DNA of 64,000 nucleotides, taken from the NCBI RefSeq assembly GCF_008629675.1, contig NZ_VWOX01000019.1:62001-126000 (forward strand), written 5' to 3'. This stretch comes from Roseiconus nitratireducens (GTDB taxonomy: Bacteria; Planctomycetota; Planctomycetia; Pirellulales; Pirellulaceae). The notes under the pieces are model-generated. The model was given only the letters and a program-made list of their open reading frames with translations, was not told the origin of the DNA and searched no databases. Position numbers and translations under genes: made by a program. This document shows positions 9,453 to 18,196 of this stretch, piece after piece; within the stretch, counting starts at the first letter, position 1; each line of letters opens with the position of its first letter.

Positions 9453-9567
9453 CAGATGCAAAATCCCGAAAAAATCTTTCCGGCTTGTCGATTCCCCTCC
9501 GCGCCGACCGACTAATGCCTGTCAGGAATGGTCATTCGACGTCACCAGCCCCATCGAGGACAGCGGG

Positions 9568-9966
9568 ATGAAATTCATTTGCATGGGATACGCCGACCCC
9601 TCCGTATTCGGATCCATGAGCGAATCGGAGTTGAAAAACATGATGGAAAAGTGCTTTGACTACGACGACGTGCTCCGGGCGGGTGGCCACTTTGTTGGCG
9701 GGGAAGCGTTGCAGGAGTCCACCAGCGCCGTGACCCTGCGGTGGCGTGACGGAGCGGTTCAGGCGACCGACGGTCCCTTTGCAGAAACCAAGGAGCAGTT
9801 GGGCGGATTGCTCATCTTGGAAGCGGACGACATGGAGCACGCGGTGGCATTGATGTCCAAACATCCGGGAGTCCAGATGGGGCCCTTCGAGATCCGTCCG
9901 GCGGACGAACAGATCAACGATCTGATCCGCCAACGGGATCAAGCCAGTCGGTCCGCGGACGCCTGA
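9568..9966 (+). CDS. YciI family (DGPF domain) protein
   Basis: A 132-residue protein with the YCII/DGPF signature TDGPFAETKEQLGG and the C-terminal block MGPFEIRPA. The ATG at 9568 is preceded by GAGGA at suitable distance; the longer frame from 9361 runs through intergenic hairpins and is rejected. DGPF proteins form small ferredoxin-like dimers of unknown substrate; in many bacteria they sit beside ECF42-type sigma factors. Two further family members follow at 10057 and 10899 on the same strand, with no such sigma gene nearby. Confidence 0.92.
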   Translation: MKFICMGYADPSVFGSMSESELKNMMEKCFDYDDVLRAGGHFVGGEALQESTSAVTLRWRDGAVQATDGPFAETKEQLGGLLILEADDMEHAVALMSKHPGVQMGPFEIRPADEQINDLIRQRDQASRSADA

Positions 9967-10056
9967 CGAAACGCCGAGGTCGGTATTGCGGTCGTTGCCG
10001 CGAAAAGCTTCCTGGGATCAATCCCATAATCAATTCAATCAACAAGGAATAATCAA

Positions 10057-10902
10057 ATGAGAGTGATGGTGATTGTCAAAGCGACGAAGAGCTCGGAGGC
10101 TGGTGAGATGCCCAGCCAGGAGCTGATGGAAGCGATGGGAAAGTTCAACGAAGAACTTGTTCGCGCCGGAGTGATGAAAGCCGGCGAAGGGCTCAAGCCC
10201 AGTTCAGAAGCCGTTCGAGTTCACTTTCATGGTGAAGATCGCACCGTTACCGATGGTCCGTTCGCGGAAACCAAAGAGCTGATCGCCGGGTTCTGGCTGT
10301 GGGAAGTTGCATCCATGCAGGAAGCCATCGACTGGGTTCGGCGTTGCCCCAACCCGATGGCGGAAGAATCCGACATCGACATCCGTCCGGTGTATGAAAC
10401 CGCCGACTTTGCCGAGAGCGATCCGGACGGAACGTGGCGAGACCACGAGAATTCGCTGCGCGAGACGATCCCGCTGCGTGACGCAGTCGTTCAACCCTAC
10501 CTGTTCTTCGCTGGTCGGTGCGAGGAGGCCCTGGCGTTCTACGAGAGGACGCTCGGGGCGACCGCCCAAATGAAATTGCGATTCAACGAAAGTCCCGATC
10601 CCGTTCCGGAAGGAATGCTGCAAGCCGGGTTCGAAAACAAGATCATGCACGCTTCCGTTGAGATCGGTAAAACGACGATCATGGCATCGGACGGTTGTGA
10701 TGATCAATCAAATTTCGACGGCTTTCGCCTTGCACTTTCTCTGAACGATGAAGCCGCATGCCACAAGGCATTCGACGGGCTTTCCGAAGGCGGAAAGGTC
10801 GACATGCCCCTGACCAAGACGTTCTGGTCCCCGTGCTATGGCATGGTCACCGACCAATTCGGCGTCAAGTGGATGGTGATGGTCACGGAGACTTCCGAAT
10901 GA
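10057..10902 (+). CDS. YciI-VOC fusion protein (DGPF domain plus PhnB-like glyoxalase domain)
   Basis: A 281-residue two-domain protein. Residues 1-125 are a YciI/DGPF domain (VTDGPFAETKELIAGF, DIDIRPVYE). Residues about 145-280 are a VOC domain of the PhnB/3-demethylubiquinone-methyltransferase-like type: PYLFFAGRCEEALAFYERTL, IMHASVEIGKTTIMASD, FWSPCYGMVTDQFGVKWMV. A gaaggaata site lies upstream of the ATG. Its stop overlaps the next ATG (ATGA at 10899-10902), showing translational coupling to another YciI gene. Fusion of two proteins that are usually neighbours supports a shared pathway, but its chemistry is unknown. Confidence 0.92.
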   Translation: MRVMVIVKATKSSEAGEMPSQELMEAMGKFNEELVRAGVMKAGEGLKPSSEAVRVHFHGEDRTVTDGPFAETKELIAGFWLWEVASMQEAIDWVRRCPNPMAEESDIDIRPVYETADFAESDPDGTWRDHENSLRETIPLRDAVVQPYLFFAGRCEEALAFYERTLGATAQMKLRFNESPDPVPEGMLQAGFENKIMHASVEIGKTTIMASDGCDDQSNFDGFRLALSLNDEAACHKAFDGLSEGGKVDMPLTKTFWSPCYGMVTDQFGVKWMVMVTETSE

Positions 10903-11264
10903 AGTACATGCTTCTGATTTACGCAACCGAGAGCTCCTGGAGCGAACCGGAACGTGAAGCTTGCATGAGCGATTCGCTGGAGATCTGTAAAGAGTTGGAA
11001 TCCAGCAACAAACTGATTTCCGCGTCCCCGTTGCATTCGGTGCAGACAGCAACCAGCGTGCGGGTTCGGAAGGGTCAACGGCAAGTCACCGATGGGCCAT
11101 TCGCAGAAACCACCGAGCAGCTGGGAGGTTACTACATCATTGACGTCGACGATCTTGATGAAGCGATCGAGATCGCCACGCGTTTGCCACCGGCGACCAA
11201 GGGAACTGTGGAGATTCGTCCCATGTTTCCACTGCCGGGATTGCCGGAGCCGGCACCTCGTTGA
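10899..11264 (+). CDS. YciI family (DGPF domain) protein
   Basis: A 121-residue protein starting at the ATG that overlaps the previous stop (ATGA). The sequence begins MKYMLLIYATESSW and carries TDGPFAETTEQLGGYYIIDV and GTVEIRPMFPL, the complete DGPF/YCII pattern. A longer frame open from 10758 lies inside the preceding gene and is not the start. It is the third DGPF copy in this run, and the copies differ enough to suggest distinct substrates or heteromers rather than recent duplicates. Confidence 0.93.
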   Translation: MKYMLLIYATESSWSEPEREACMSDSLEICKELESSNKLISASPLHSVQTATSVRVRKGQRQVTDGPFAETTEQLGGYYIIDVDDLDEAIEIATRLPPATKGTVEIRPMFPLPGLPEPAPR

Positions 11265-11297
11265 CACCACTCCACCTCGAATCCACCAGATAGACCG

Positions 11298-11675
11298 ATG
11301 AAAGAGAACCCCGTTGGCTGGTTTGAACTTTACGTTAAAGACCTGGACCGAGCGAAACGGTTTTACGAGGCCGTGTTTGAAACGCAGTTGCAGAAGCTGG
11401 ACTCGCCGACGCCGGAGTTGGAGATGTTGGCGTTTCCGATGTCGACCGAGTCCGTCGGGGCCCCGGGGGCTTTGGTCAAAGCGAACGGTCCTTCCCCCGG
11501 AGGCTTCGGCACGCTCGTGTATTTTTCCTGTGAGGATTGTGAAGTCGAAGCCGGGCGCGTCGAAGCGGCCGGTGGCAAGGTGGACCGACCCAAGATGTCG
11601 ATCGGCCAATACGGATTCATCGCACTGGTGACCGATACCGAGGGCAACATGATCGGTCTGCATTCGCGAAGCTAA
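11298..11675 (+). CDS. VOC family protein (glyoxalase/bleomycin-resistance superfamily)
   Basis: A 125-residue single VOC module: VGWFELYVKDLDRAKRFYEAVF at the start, then LVYFSCEDCEVEAGRVEAAG, and the end GFIALVTDTEGNMIGLHS with a likely metal-ligand Glu. VOC proteins use a metal held by His/Glu residues for dioxygenase, epimerase or glyoxalase-type reactions, or bind toxic ligands; the specific reaction cannot be told. It follows the third YciI gene by 33 bases on the same strand and probably belongs to the same transcript. Confidence 0.92.
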   Translation: MKENPVGWFELYVKDLDRAKRFYEAVFETQLQKLDSPTPELEMLAFPMSTESVGAPGALVKANGPSPGGFGTLVYFSCEDCEVEAGRVEAAGGKVDRPKMSIGQYGFIALVTDTEGNMIGLHSRS

Positions 11676-11773
11676 TTGCCTCGGACGGTGCAACCTCCTC
11701 GAAAATCCTCGTATCCGCCGTCGCCAGACGGCCGGATTCGACTCCGAGAGTCGCGCCAAACATCGCGATCCAG

Positions 11774-13435
11774 CTACAGCTGCTCAATCTGCCCGGCGAG
11801 AGCTTCTCCGAGCACTTCACGGCAGCGTCGTAGCCACCGTGATTGACGCTGGTGCTGGGCCGTGGCAAGCGTCTCTTTTACCTGACGCTCGTCCTTCCGC
11901 AACGCCTCCGCCAGCTTTTCAAACTCTTCGACCGACTTGTGATCGGGTCTTACGGGGCCGGCTAGCCTGGGCGGCAACGAAGCTCGCCACGACACTTTGC
12001 GGCCCAGTGTCGCGACGTGCGATTGCAATTCCGTCTGCTCCATCGCTTTCAGAAACGCGTCCAAGTTCGGTTCCAACTCGGACAGGATTTCTGGAAGATC
12101 CGCCTGGGCGCTCCTGAGTGCGACTGCCGAGGACTCCTCCGAGCGGCGATTCGCTTCCAACGAAACCTCGACCTCGGCCAGCCGCTTCCGAAGATCCTGG
12201 TAGGCTTCATTGCGTCGATCGTGCTTCGCTTTCAGATCTTCAAATTCCGTCGTCGCAATCTGGTACTGTTTTCTCGCTTGATCGACGTCCTGAGCCAGCC
12301 GCTGACATTCCGCCCTGACCGGATGCTCCACACTCAGCCGATCCGCAGCATCCCCCGGATTCAGTTTTTGGTCGATCCGATCCGCCGCATCCAGAGCGGC
12401 TTGAGCCTTCTCCATGGCGAGCTTCGCCTCTTGGTGCGGGCGCGAAGCCTCATCCAGTTTTCGCTTGCAGCGGGCCAAGCGGCGTTCCGCGTTGTCGAGT
12501 TCGGGCCGCAGTCGCTCTTGGTCGGCGGCAAGTCGCTCGCGTGTCTCCAGGCAATCTTGCTGTTGTCGGTGTGACTGTTCGATCCGTCCCAGACAGGTGG
12601 CGAACGCATCCGCCTTGGACGCGGTCGTGCGGGCAAGCTTTCGAAGCGGCTCCAATTCCTCCATTTGGCGTGTCAACGCATAGAATTCATGATCGCTGTT
12701 CATCAGGTCATCGCGAACCAGGTCCCCCGCATGCCGCAGCGCATCTGTCTGCAGGGCCAGTTCGCCGTCCAATTCGGCTTGGAACGACGCGAGTTCCTTC
12801 CGCGCATCGGCCAAATCCTGCTGTTGCCGCTGCCGGTCGTCGCTGTGGCTAAACTCGGCTTCCGCGAACGCATCGATTTGACCGCGAATCTCGTTCACGA
12901 AAGAAGTTGAAACCGCGATCTCCGACCGCAGCTCTTCGATCGCCGCCGCGTAGTCGGCAATCGAACGGGTCGATTCGGCTGCGGTCAAGCGAGCCTTCCA
13001 GTGCTCCAAGTCACGCCCCAGTTGACGCTCGTCGGAGGGCAGCAAGCGTTGCTTCAGCATTTGGGCGCGGGCGATGACCAAATTGTCGGCCAGAATCTCC
13101 GCGTGTTGGTCGGCAATCGCGTCGCGGTGCTCTCGTTCCTGACGACGCGTCGCGGTCATCGGCAGGTGCCGCCGAAACCAACCCAGCACGCCACGCTGCT
13201 GCTCTTTAAACGCGTCGTAACGAGATTCGAAATCCTTCAGCTCCGAATCATCTCGTGATCGTTCCGCTTCGATGCGACGGATCGCTTCGTCGATCGAATC
13301 GATCAACGCGTTGATATCGAAAACTTCACGCGTCGAGGAACTTGCAGCGCGGCTCAGTTCCTGAAAGACGGCCTGCAGTTGCTGATAATCCGTCGCTTCG
13401 TTCAGTCGGCTCAGCCATGGTTGATCGGACGACAT
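11774..13435 (-). CDS. long coiled-coil protein of unknown function
   Basis: A roughly 553-residue charged protein (ATG at 13435; a longer frame begins at 13492). After a short N-terminal domain (SSDQPWLSRLNEATDYQQL) nearly the whole chain is Glu/Arg/Ala/Gln/Leu-rich with heptad character, predicting several long coiled coils. The only non-helical patch is a segment around GVLGWFRRHLP near residue 85. There is no signal peptide, Walker motif or hinge, so it is not an SMC/RecN ATPase. Structural or scaffolding roles are possible but unsupported. It points towards the VOC gene (convergent) with about 100 bases between. Confidence 0.8.
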   Translation of the reverse strand: MSSDQPWLSRLNEATDYQQLQAVFQELSRAASSSTREVFDINALIDSIDEAIRRIEAERSRDDSELKDFESRYDAFKEQQRGVLGWFRRHLPMTATRRQEREHRDAIADQHAEILADNLVIARAQMLKQRLLPSDERQLGRDLEHWKARLTAAESTRSIADYAAAIEELRSEIAVSTSFVNEIRGQIDAFAEAEFSHSDDRQRQQQDLADARKELASFQAELDGELALQTDALRHAGDLVRDDLMNSDHEFYALTRQMEELEPLRKLARTTASKADAFATCLGRIEQSHRQQQDCLETRERLAADQERLRPELDNAERRLARCKRKLDEASRPHQEAKLAMEKAQAALDAADRIDQKLNPGDAADRLSVEHPVRAECQRLAQDVDQARKQYQIATTEFEDLKAKHDRRNEAYQDLRKRLAEVEVSLEANRRSEESSAVALRSAQADLPEILSELEPNLDAFLKAMEQTELQSHVATLGRKVSWRASLPPRLAGPVRPDHKSVEEFEKLAEALRKDERQVKETLATAQHQRQSRWLRRCREVLGEALAGQIEQL

Positions 13436-13594
13436 CGTGGAGAATCCGAATAAAGACTGCAAACAAGCCTGATACCCAAACAACGCAGACACGATTCGGG
13501 ATCGCGCCGGCAGCGGTCATGAGGCACGACGGATTCTATCATGATCCGCCATCCAACAGCCTCGCCGCTGCAACACGATCAGCTTTCCGGGCAA

Positions 13595-14692
13595 TCAATC
13601 TTCCTGGAAATGCTTCCGGAAGAATTCGAACATTTCCATTTGCGGGTCCCGGCCTTTTGCATCGTCCGTGTGAACGTAGACGTTTTCAATTCCCAACTTG
13701 TCCATCGCGGCCTTGAGTTGTTTGCCAAAGTTCGGGTGGTGGATGAATTGTCCGGGACGTGAATCGGCGGGAGGAACAATGTCTGGTTCGCTGTAAATCA
13801 TGTACAGCGGTGGATCATCCTTCGACAAGTGCGTGATCGCGGAGGCTTCGTCGTAAAGCTTCTTCATCTCAGGTGTGGGGTGCAACGCCGCTTCCGCTGA
13901 TTTCACCCCATACACCTTGAAAATGGACGGGTGCTCCCAGGCCCTTCCGCCGACCAGATTCTTGATTTCGATCGGGTCATAGGTTCCTTGGCCGCCCATT
14001 GTCCCGATCGCATCGATTCGCGTGGATTGTTGTGCCATTGGATCGTCACTCTTTGGATCGGCAAGATCGTCGTGGAAGCCGAGCCACATGCTGATCCCAG
14101 CGCCAGCAGAACCTCCGTAGCACGCGAAATCCTGTGGGTCCAAGTTCCAACGGTCGGCGTTTTGTCGCAAAAATTGGATGGCCCGGGCACAATCGTGTTG
14201 GGGCACGGGGAACAGAATTTCTTCGCCGTCGACAAATCGATAGTGCAAGGCGGCGACGCTGATGTTGTTTTCATGGGCGGCCTGAATCATTCCAGGACTG
14301 ACCGAGTCCTTGTCGCCGCCCACGAAACCGCCACCGTGGATGTAGACGATCAGCGGAGTCGGCATCTTGGAATCGGCCAGATACAAATCAAGCACGTTGC
14401 GCTCGTGGGGCCCATAGGCGACGTCGCCATGCGTGGGCTCGGGGCGTTGCCGCGGCCGCTTCTGCGTCGCGTCGTTCTGCCGTCGACTCTTCCGGAACGC
14501 CTGCGCCTCCTCGGCGGTCAGCTGTCCGTCTTGATTCGCATCGGCGTCGGGAAAGCGCTTTCGCAACTGTTCCAAACGGGCTTCACGAGGCTCTCGCGGA
14601 CGATCGTCCTGGCCGATGATACGGTCGTGGTCAACCAACAAGAACAACGCGAGAAAGACGAGAGAAACCACTCTGGCAGGGGAACGGGTCAT
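13595..14692 (-). CDS. exported alpha/beta-hydrolase (carboxylesterase-like) with EF-hand
   Basis: A 365-residue protein starting at ATG 14692, where a signal peptide (VVSLVFLALFLLV) begins; upstream in-frame sequence to 14935 is not signal-like. Mature order: an EF-hand-type calcium loop DADANQDGQLTAEEAQAF, then a hormone-sensitive-lipase/BD-FAE-like hydrolase with oxyanion motif YIHGGGFVGGDK and nucleophile elbow GGSAGAG; a late acidic residue and His near VYVHTDDAKG could complete the triad. The EF-hand plus esterase design is common in planctomycete secreted enzymes of polysaccharide or ester degradation. The substrate is not inferable. Confidence 0.88.
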   Translation of the reverse strand: MTRSPARVVSLVFLALFLLVDHDRIIGQDDRPREPREARLEQLRKRFPDADANQDGQLTAEEAQAFRKSRRQNDATQKRPRQRPEPTHGDVAYGPHERNVLDLYLADSKMPTPLIVYIHGGGFVGGDKDSVSPGMIQAAHENNISVAALHYRFVDGEEILFPVPQHDCARAIQFLRQNADRWNLDPQDFACYGGSAGAGISMWLGFHDDLADPKSDDPMAQQSTRIDAIGTMGGQGTYDPIEIKNLVGGRAWEHPSIFKVYGVKSAEAALHPTPEMKKLYDEASAITHLSKDDPPLYMIYSEPDIVPPADSRPGQFIHHPNFGKQLKAAMDKLGIENVYVHTDDAKGRDPQMEMFEFFRKHFQED

Positions 14693-15169
14693 GGTTGGAT
14701 CTCGAAATCGACGGTGATGCAATGACGGCGGTGCAATCCAGAACGTCGCTATTGTACCGTCCGGGAGGGCACGCAACCTGTCTCTTGGAATCAACACCGA
14801 TTTCGTGGCATCTCCAGCCGATCCCGGCCCGACGTTTCCCGCACGAACGTGTACCGACACGTTTCGCGAGTCGATTGCGGCCGCAGGGGACTGTCGCGTC
14901 TCCGCCAAAGGAAATCCTCTTCTAGCCCTTGGCAATCGGTCGACGCTCCCGGTCTAATTGATGGACGGCCGACAGCGGGCAGAACGTCACCTGGTAGGGA
15001 CACATTTTCGGTTCGGCGCGACTAGACTGTCACAACGGGACGGTCAAGCCACTTCTGTCTTTCACGACGCCGCCGTCAATCTTGCCCGTTGCCCAATGGG
15101 ATTCCTGATTTCGCCCGTTCACTCGCTTCACACAGCTGAGCACATCGATTGCTCCCCGACCCGCCAGCG
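14693..15169. other. intergenic region between divergent esterase and histidine kinase genes
   Basis: This 477-base gap contains the promoters of both flanking genes by position. I see no convincing sigma-70 hexamers, dyad or small gene; short open frames have Arg/Pro-rich translations. Confidence 0.4.
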
Positions 15170-18043
15170 ATGCCCGATGACTTTTTCCGAGCGAGATGCG
15201 AAGAGCTGCAACGGCGGCTGACTGAGGCGGAGGCGGAATTGAGGGAGCTCCGCGCGGAGAAGGCGAATCGTTCGAGCTCGAACAAGATCGACGATCTGAC
15301 CGATCTAGATTCGAAACGGGCCAGTTCGCAACAAGAGGCGTCGCTCCGCCCAGCCGATGATCTGTTGCGAGTGACGTTGGGCAGTATCGGTGATGCAGTG
15401 ATCACCACCAAACCGGATGGAACAATTGATTTCCTGAATCCGGTGGCTGAGAGGCTGACTGGGTGGTCCTGCGCGGATGCAATCGATCACCCCATCGAAT
15501 CCGTTTTTCAGATTGTCGACGAACACACCGGTGAACCGATCGATAACCCGGCAACGCGGTGTTTGCAGGAAGGCAGGATCGTGGGCCTGCCCGAACATAC
15601 GGTTCTGATCTCCAAGGATCAAAGTCGCCACCCCATCGACGACAGTGCGGCTCCGATTCGTGACCAGCAAGGCAATCTTCTTGGTGCGGTACTGGTGTTC
15701 CACGACACGACGCAACGACGTCAATCGGAGGAAGCCGTCCGTGAGGCGCAATCACGGCTGGAGTCGATGATGGTTGCGGGCGAGATTGGCACTTGGGAAT
15801 ATGACCTCGTGACCGGCCGAGTCAGCGCCGACCCCAATCTTGCTCGCATGTTTGGTATTCCTGACCACGCCGCCAAAGAGGGAACTCTGGACGACTACCT
15901 CAAAGTTGTCCACCCGGATGATCGTGATGCGGTGTCGGAAGCCATCCGCCAGACGGTGGCCGGCAAAGTGCCTTACGACGTCACCTACCGAGTGTTCTCC
16001 GACGACGGGTCCATGCGGTGGGTGGTCGCCCGCGGTCGCGTCGAAACGGATGAGGATGGAAATGCGCGGCGACTTCCCGGCGTGGTGGTCGACATCACCG
16101 GCCAGCGGCGGGCCGAAAAGGAACTGCGGGCGAGTGAGGAGCGTTGGCGATTGGCGTTGGAATCCGCGGAGTTGGGTGCATGGAGCATCGACCCGGCGAA
16201 GTCCACACTCTCGACGGATGAAAGATACCGCAGAATCTTCACCGGTTCGCCCCATCCCCTGTCATACGAGCAGGCGTTCGCGGCAATTCACCCCAGTGAC
16301 CGGCAGCGAATTCGCGACGCGGTGGCCGCAGCAACTTGCCCCGCAAATCCCCAACCGTTCGCGGAAGAATACCGCGTGGTGCACCCCGACGGGACCCTGC
16401 GTTGGGTGTTCGGGAAAGGCCGCTCGAATTTCGAGATCCGTGCGGGAATTCGCACACTGGTCAGCTTCAACGGGACGGTGGCCGACATCACGGATCGAAT
16501 CCGTGCCGAAGAAGCATTGCGCGAGAGCGCGGCTCATTTTCGCCAACTCGCGGATGCGATTCCGCAATTGGCGTGGAGCGCCCGCCCCGACGGGAACATC
16601 GACTGGTTCAATGATAGGTGGTACGAATACACCGGGACAACCTTCGAGGACATGCAAGGTTGGAAATGGCAAAGCGTGCACGACCCGGACCGGTTGCCGT
16701 CCGTTCTGCAACGCTGGCGGGCGTCGATCGAAAGTGGCGAGCCCTTCAGCATGACGTTTCCGCTTCGCGGCGCCGACGGAATCTATCGAGAGTTCTTGAC
16801 TCGGGTCATGCCACTTCGTGACGCCGAAGGTCGGATCACACGGTGGTTCGGAACCAACACCGACATCAGCGAACAGCACCAGATGCAGGAAGAACTTCGG
16901 CGAATCGCTGCGGAACTTTCTGAATCGGATCGACGCAAAGACGAATTCCTAGCCACACTTGCTCACGAGCTTCGAAACCCGCTCTCACCCATCAAGTCCG
17001 CCACGCAGTTGATGCAGATGATCGACGATGACCCGGATGAATACCGGGACCTCAGCCAGGTCATCGACCGCCAGGTCGAACAGATGGTGCGACTGATCGA
17101 CGATCTGTTGGACGTCTCGCGGATCAGTCGCGGAAAGATCGAATTGAGAATGGAAACCTGTGACCTGCGAGACATCATTCACAGCGCCCTGGAATCGACC
17201 GAACCCTTGATCGGGAAGCTCGGACATTCGTTGCACGCCGATGTGGGGGATTCGCCACTGCTGGTCCAGGCCGACAGCACGCGATTGGCTCAAGTGATCG
17301 TGAATCTGCTGAATAACGCGGCAAAGTACACGCCTCCAGGCGGGGACATCTGGTTAACTGTTGGTACAACGGACGGCGAAGTGCGATTGGAGGTGCGTGA
17401 CAACGGAATTGGCATAGGGCGGTCCGACCTGAACACGGTGTTCGAGATGTTTTATCAACTGCATGACGAAAAGCGTCATGGTCAGGGCGGTCTCGGCATC
17501 GGACTCTCGCTAGTCAAATCCCTTGTCGAATTGCATGGCGGCGAAATCGACGCGATCAGCGACGGGCTGGGGCAGGGTAGCAGCTTCACCATCCGATTGC
17601 CCCGTTTGAATACCTCATCGGCGACCACCTCCAAGCCTGATCAACTTTCGAGACGCAAGAGATCACTTCGATCCTTTCGGATCCTCGTCGTGGAGGACAC
17701 TCGAGCGAATCGCGTGTTGCTGGTCAAACTGTTGCAGCGACTGGGGCACCAGGTGTTGGACGCGTGCGACGGAAAAGACGGACTGGAGAAAGCGGCGGCG
17801 TTCTCTCCCGAAATCATCTTTTCCGACATCTCCATGCCGATCATGAACGGCTACGAAATGGCTCGCCTGATTCGCGAGACGCACCCGTCCGTGCACCTGG
17901 TCGCGCTCAGCGGATACGGACAGGAATCAGATCGCCAAGCCGCAATCGAGTCGGGATTCGACAGTTACATCGTCAAGCCGGTTCACGCAGATGCCCTTTG
18001 GGAATTGCTCGATGGTCTGAGCAACGTCGCCGACGACCGATGA
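15170..18043 (+). CDS. multi-PAS hybrid sensor histidine kinase/response regulator
   Basis: A 957-residue soluble sensor (ATG at 15170; a TTG at 15149 is less likely). Order: short coiled coil with EELQRRLTEAEAEL; four PAS/PAC modules (ITTKPDGTIDFLNPVAERL; GTWEYDLVTGRVSADPN; GAWSIDPAKSTLSTDERY; QLAWSARPDGNIDWFNDRW); HisKA with phospho-His in LAHELRNPLSPIK near residue 599; HATPase with NLLNNAAKYTPPGG, RDNGIGIG and GGLGIGLSLVK; and a C-terminal receiver with LVVEDTRANR, phospho-Asp in FSDISMPIMNG near residue 885 and the conserved Lys in IVKPV. No membrane segment is seen, so it likely senses a cytoplasmic signal (redox, light or small ligand). No separate response regulator is adjacent. Confidence 0.95.
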   Translation: MPDDFFRARCEELQRRLTEAEAELRELRAEKANRSSSNKIDDLTDLDSKRASSQQEASLRPADDLLRVTLGSIGDAVITTKPDGTIDFLNPVAERLTGWSCADAIDHPIESVFQIVDEHTGEPIDNPATRCLQEGRIVGLPEHTVLISKDQSRHPIDDSAAPIRDQQGNLLGAVLVFHDTTQRRQSEEAVREAQSRLESMMVAGEIGTWEYDLVTGRVSADPNLARMFGIPDHAAKEGTLDDYLKVVHPDDRDAVSEAIRQTVAGKVPYDVTYRVFSDDGSMRWVVARGRVETDEDGNARRLPGVVVDITGQRRAEKELRASEERWRLALESAELGAWSIDPAKSTLSTDERYRRIFTGSPHPLSYEQAFAAIHPSDRQRIRDAVAAATCPANPQPFAEEYRVVHPDGTLRWVFGKGRSNFEIRAGIRTLVSFNGTVADITDRIRAEEALRESAAHFRQLADAIPQLAWSARPDGNIDWFNDRWYEYTGTTFEDMQGWKWQSVHDPDRLPSVLQRWRASIESGEPFSMTFPLRGADGIYREFLTRVMPLRDAEGRITRWFGTNTDISEQHQMQEELRRIAAELSESDRRKDEFLATLAHELRNPLSPIKSATQLMQMIDDDPDEYRDLSQVIDRQVEQMVRLIDDLLDVSRISRGKIELRMETCDLRDIIHSALESTEPLIGKLGHSLHADVGDSPLLVQADSTRLAQVIVNLLNNAAKYTPPGGDIWLTVGTTDGEVRLEVRDNGIGIGRSDLNTVFEMFYQLHDEKRHGQGGLGIGLSLVKSLVELHGGEIDAISDGLGQGSSFTIRLPRLNTSSATTSKPDQLSRRKRSLRSFRILVVEDTRANRVLLVKLLQRLGHQVLDACDGKDGLEKAAAFSPEIIFSDISMPIMNGYEMARLIRETHPSVHLVALSGYGQESDRQAAIESGFDSYIVKPVHADALWELLDGLSNVADDR

Positions 18044-18196
18044 CGTGCGTCGTCGTTCCCATCCCGACGCGTCACGCCGCGACGCCTCTCATTGCCTGTC
18101 TGGACGCCGCGTGTCAGAATCGCGGCAACGTTTCCGCGGCCACGCGACCCGAGTCCGCCGCGGCCGCGATCGCCTCACGCTCGTATTGGTTTTGTC

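Noticed and set aside
10836..11759. 307-residue minus-strand open frame
   Set aside because: Antisense to a YciI gene and a VOC gene with clear motifs.
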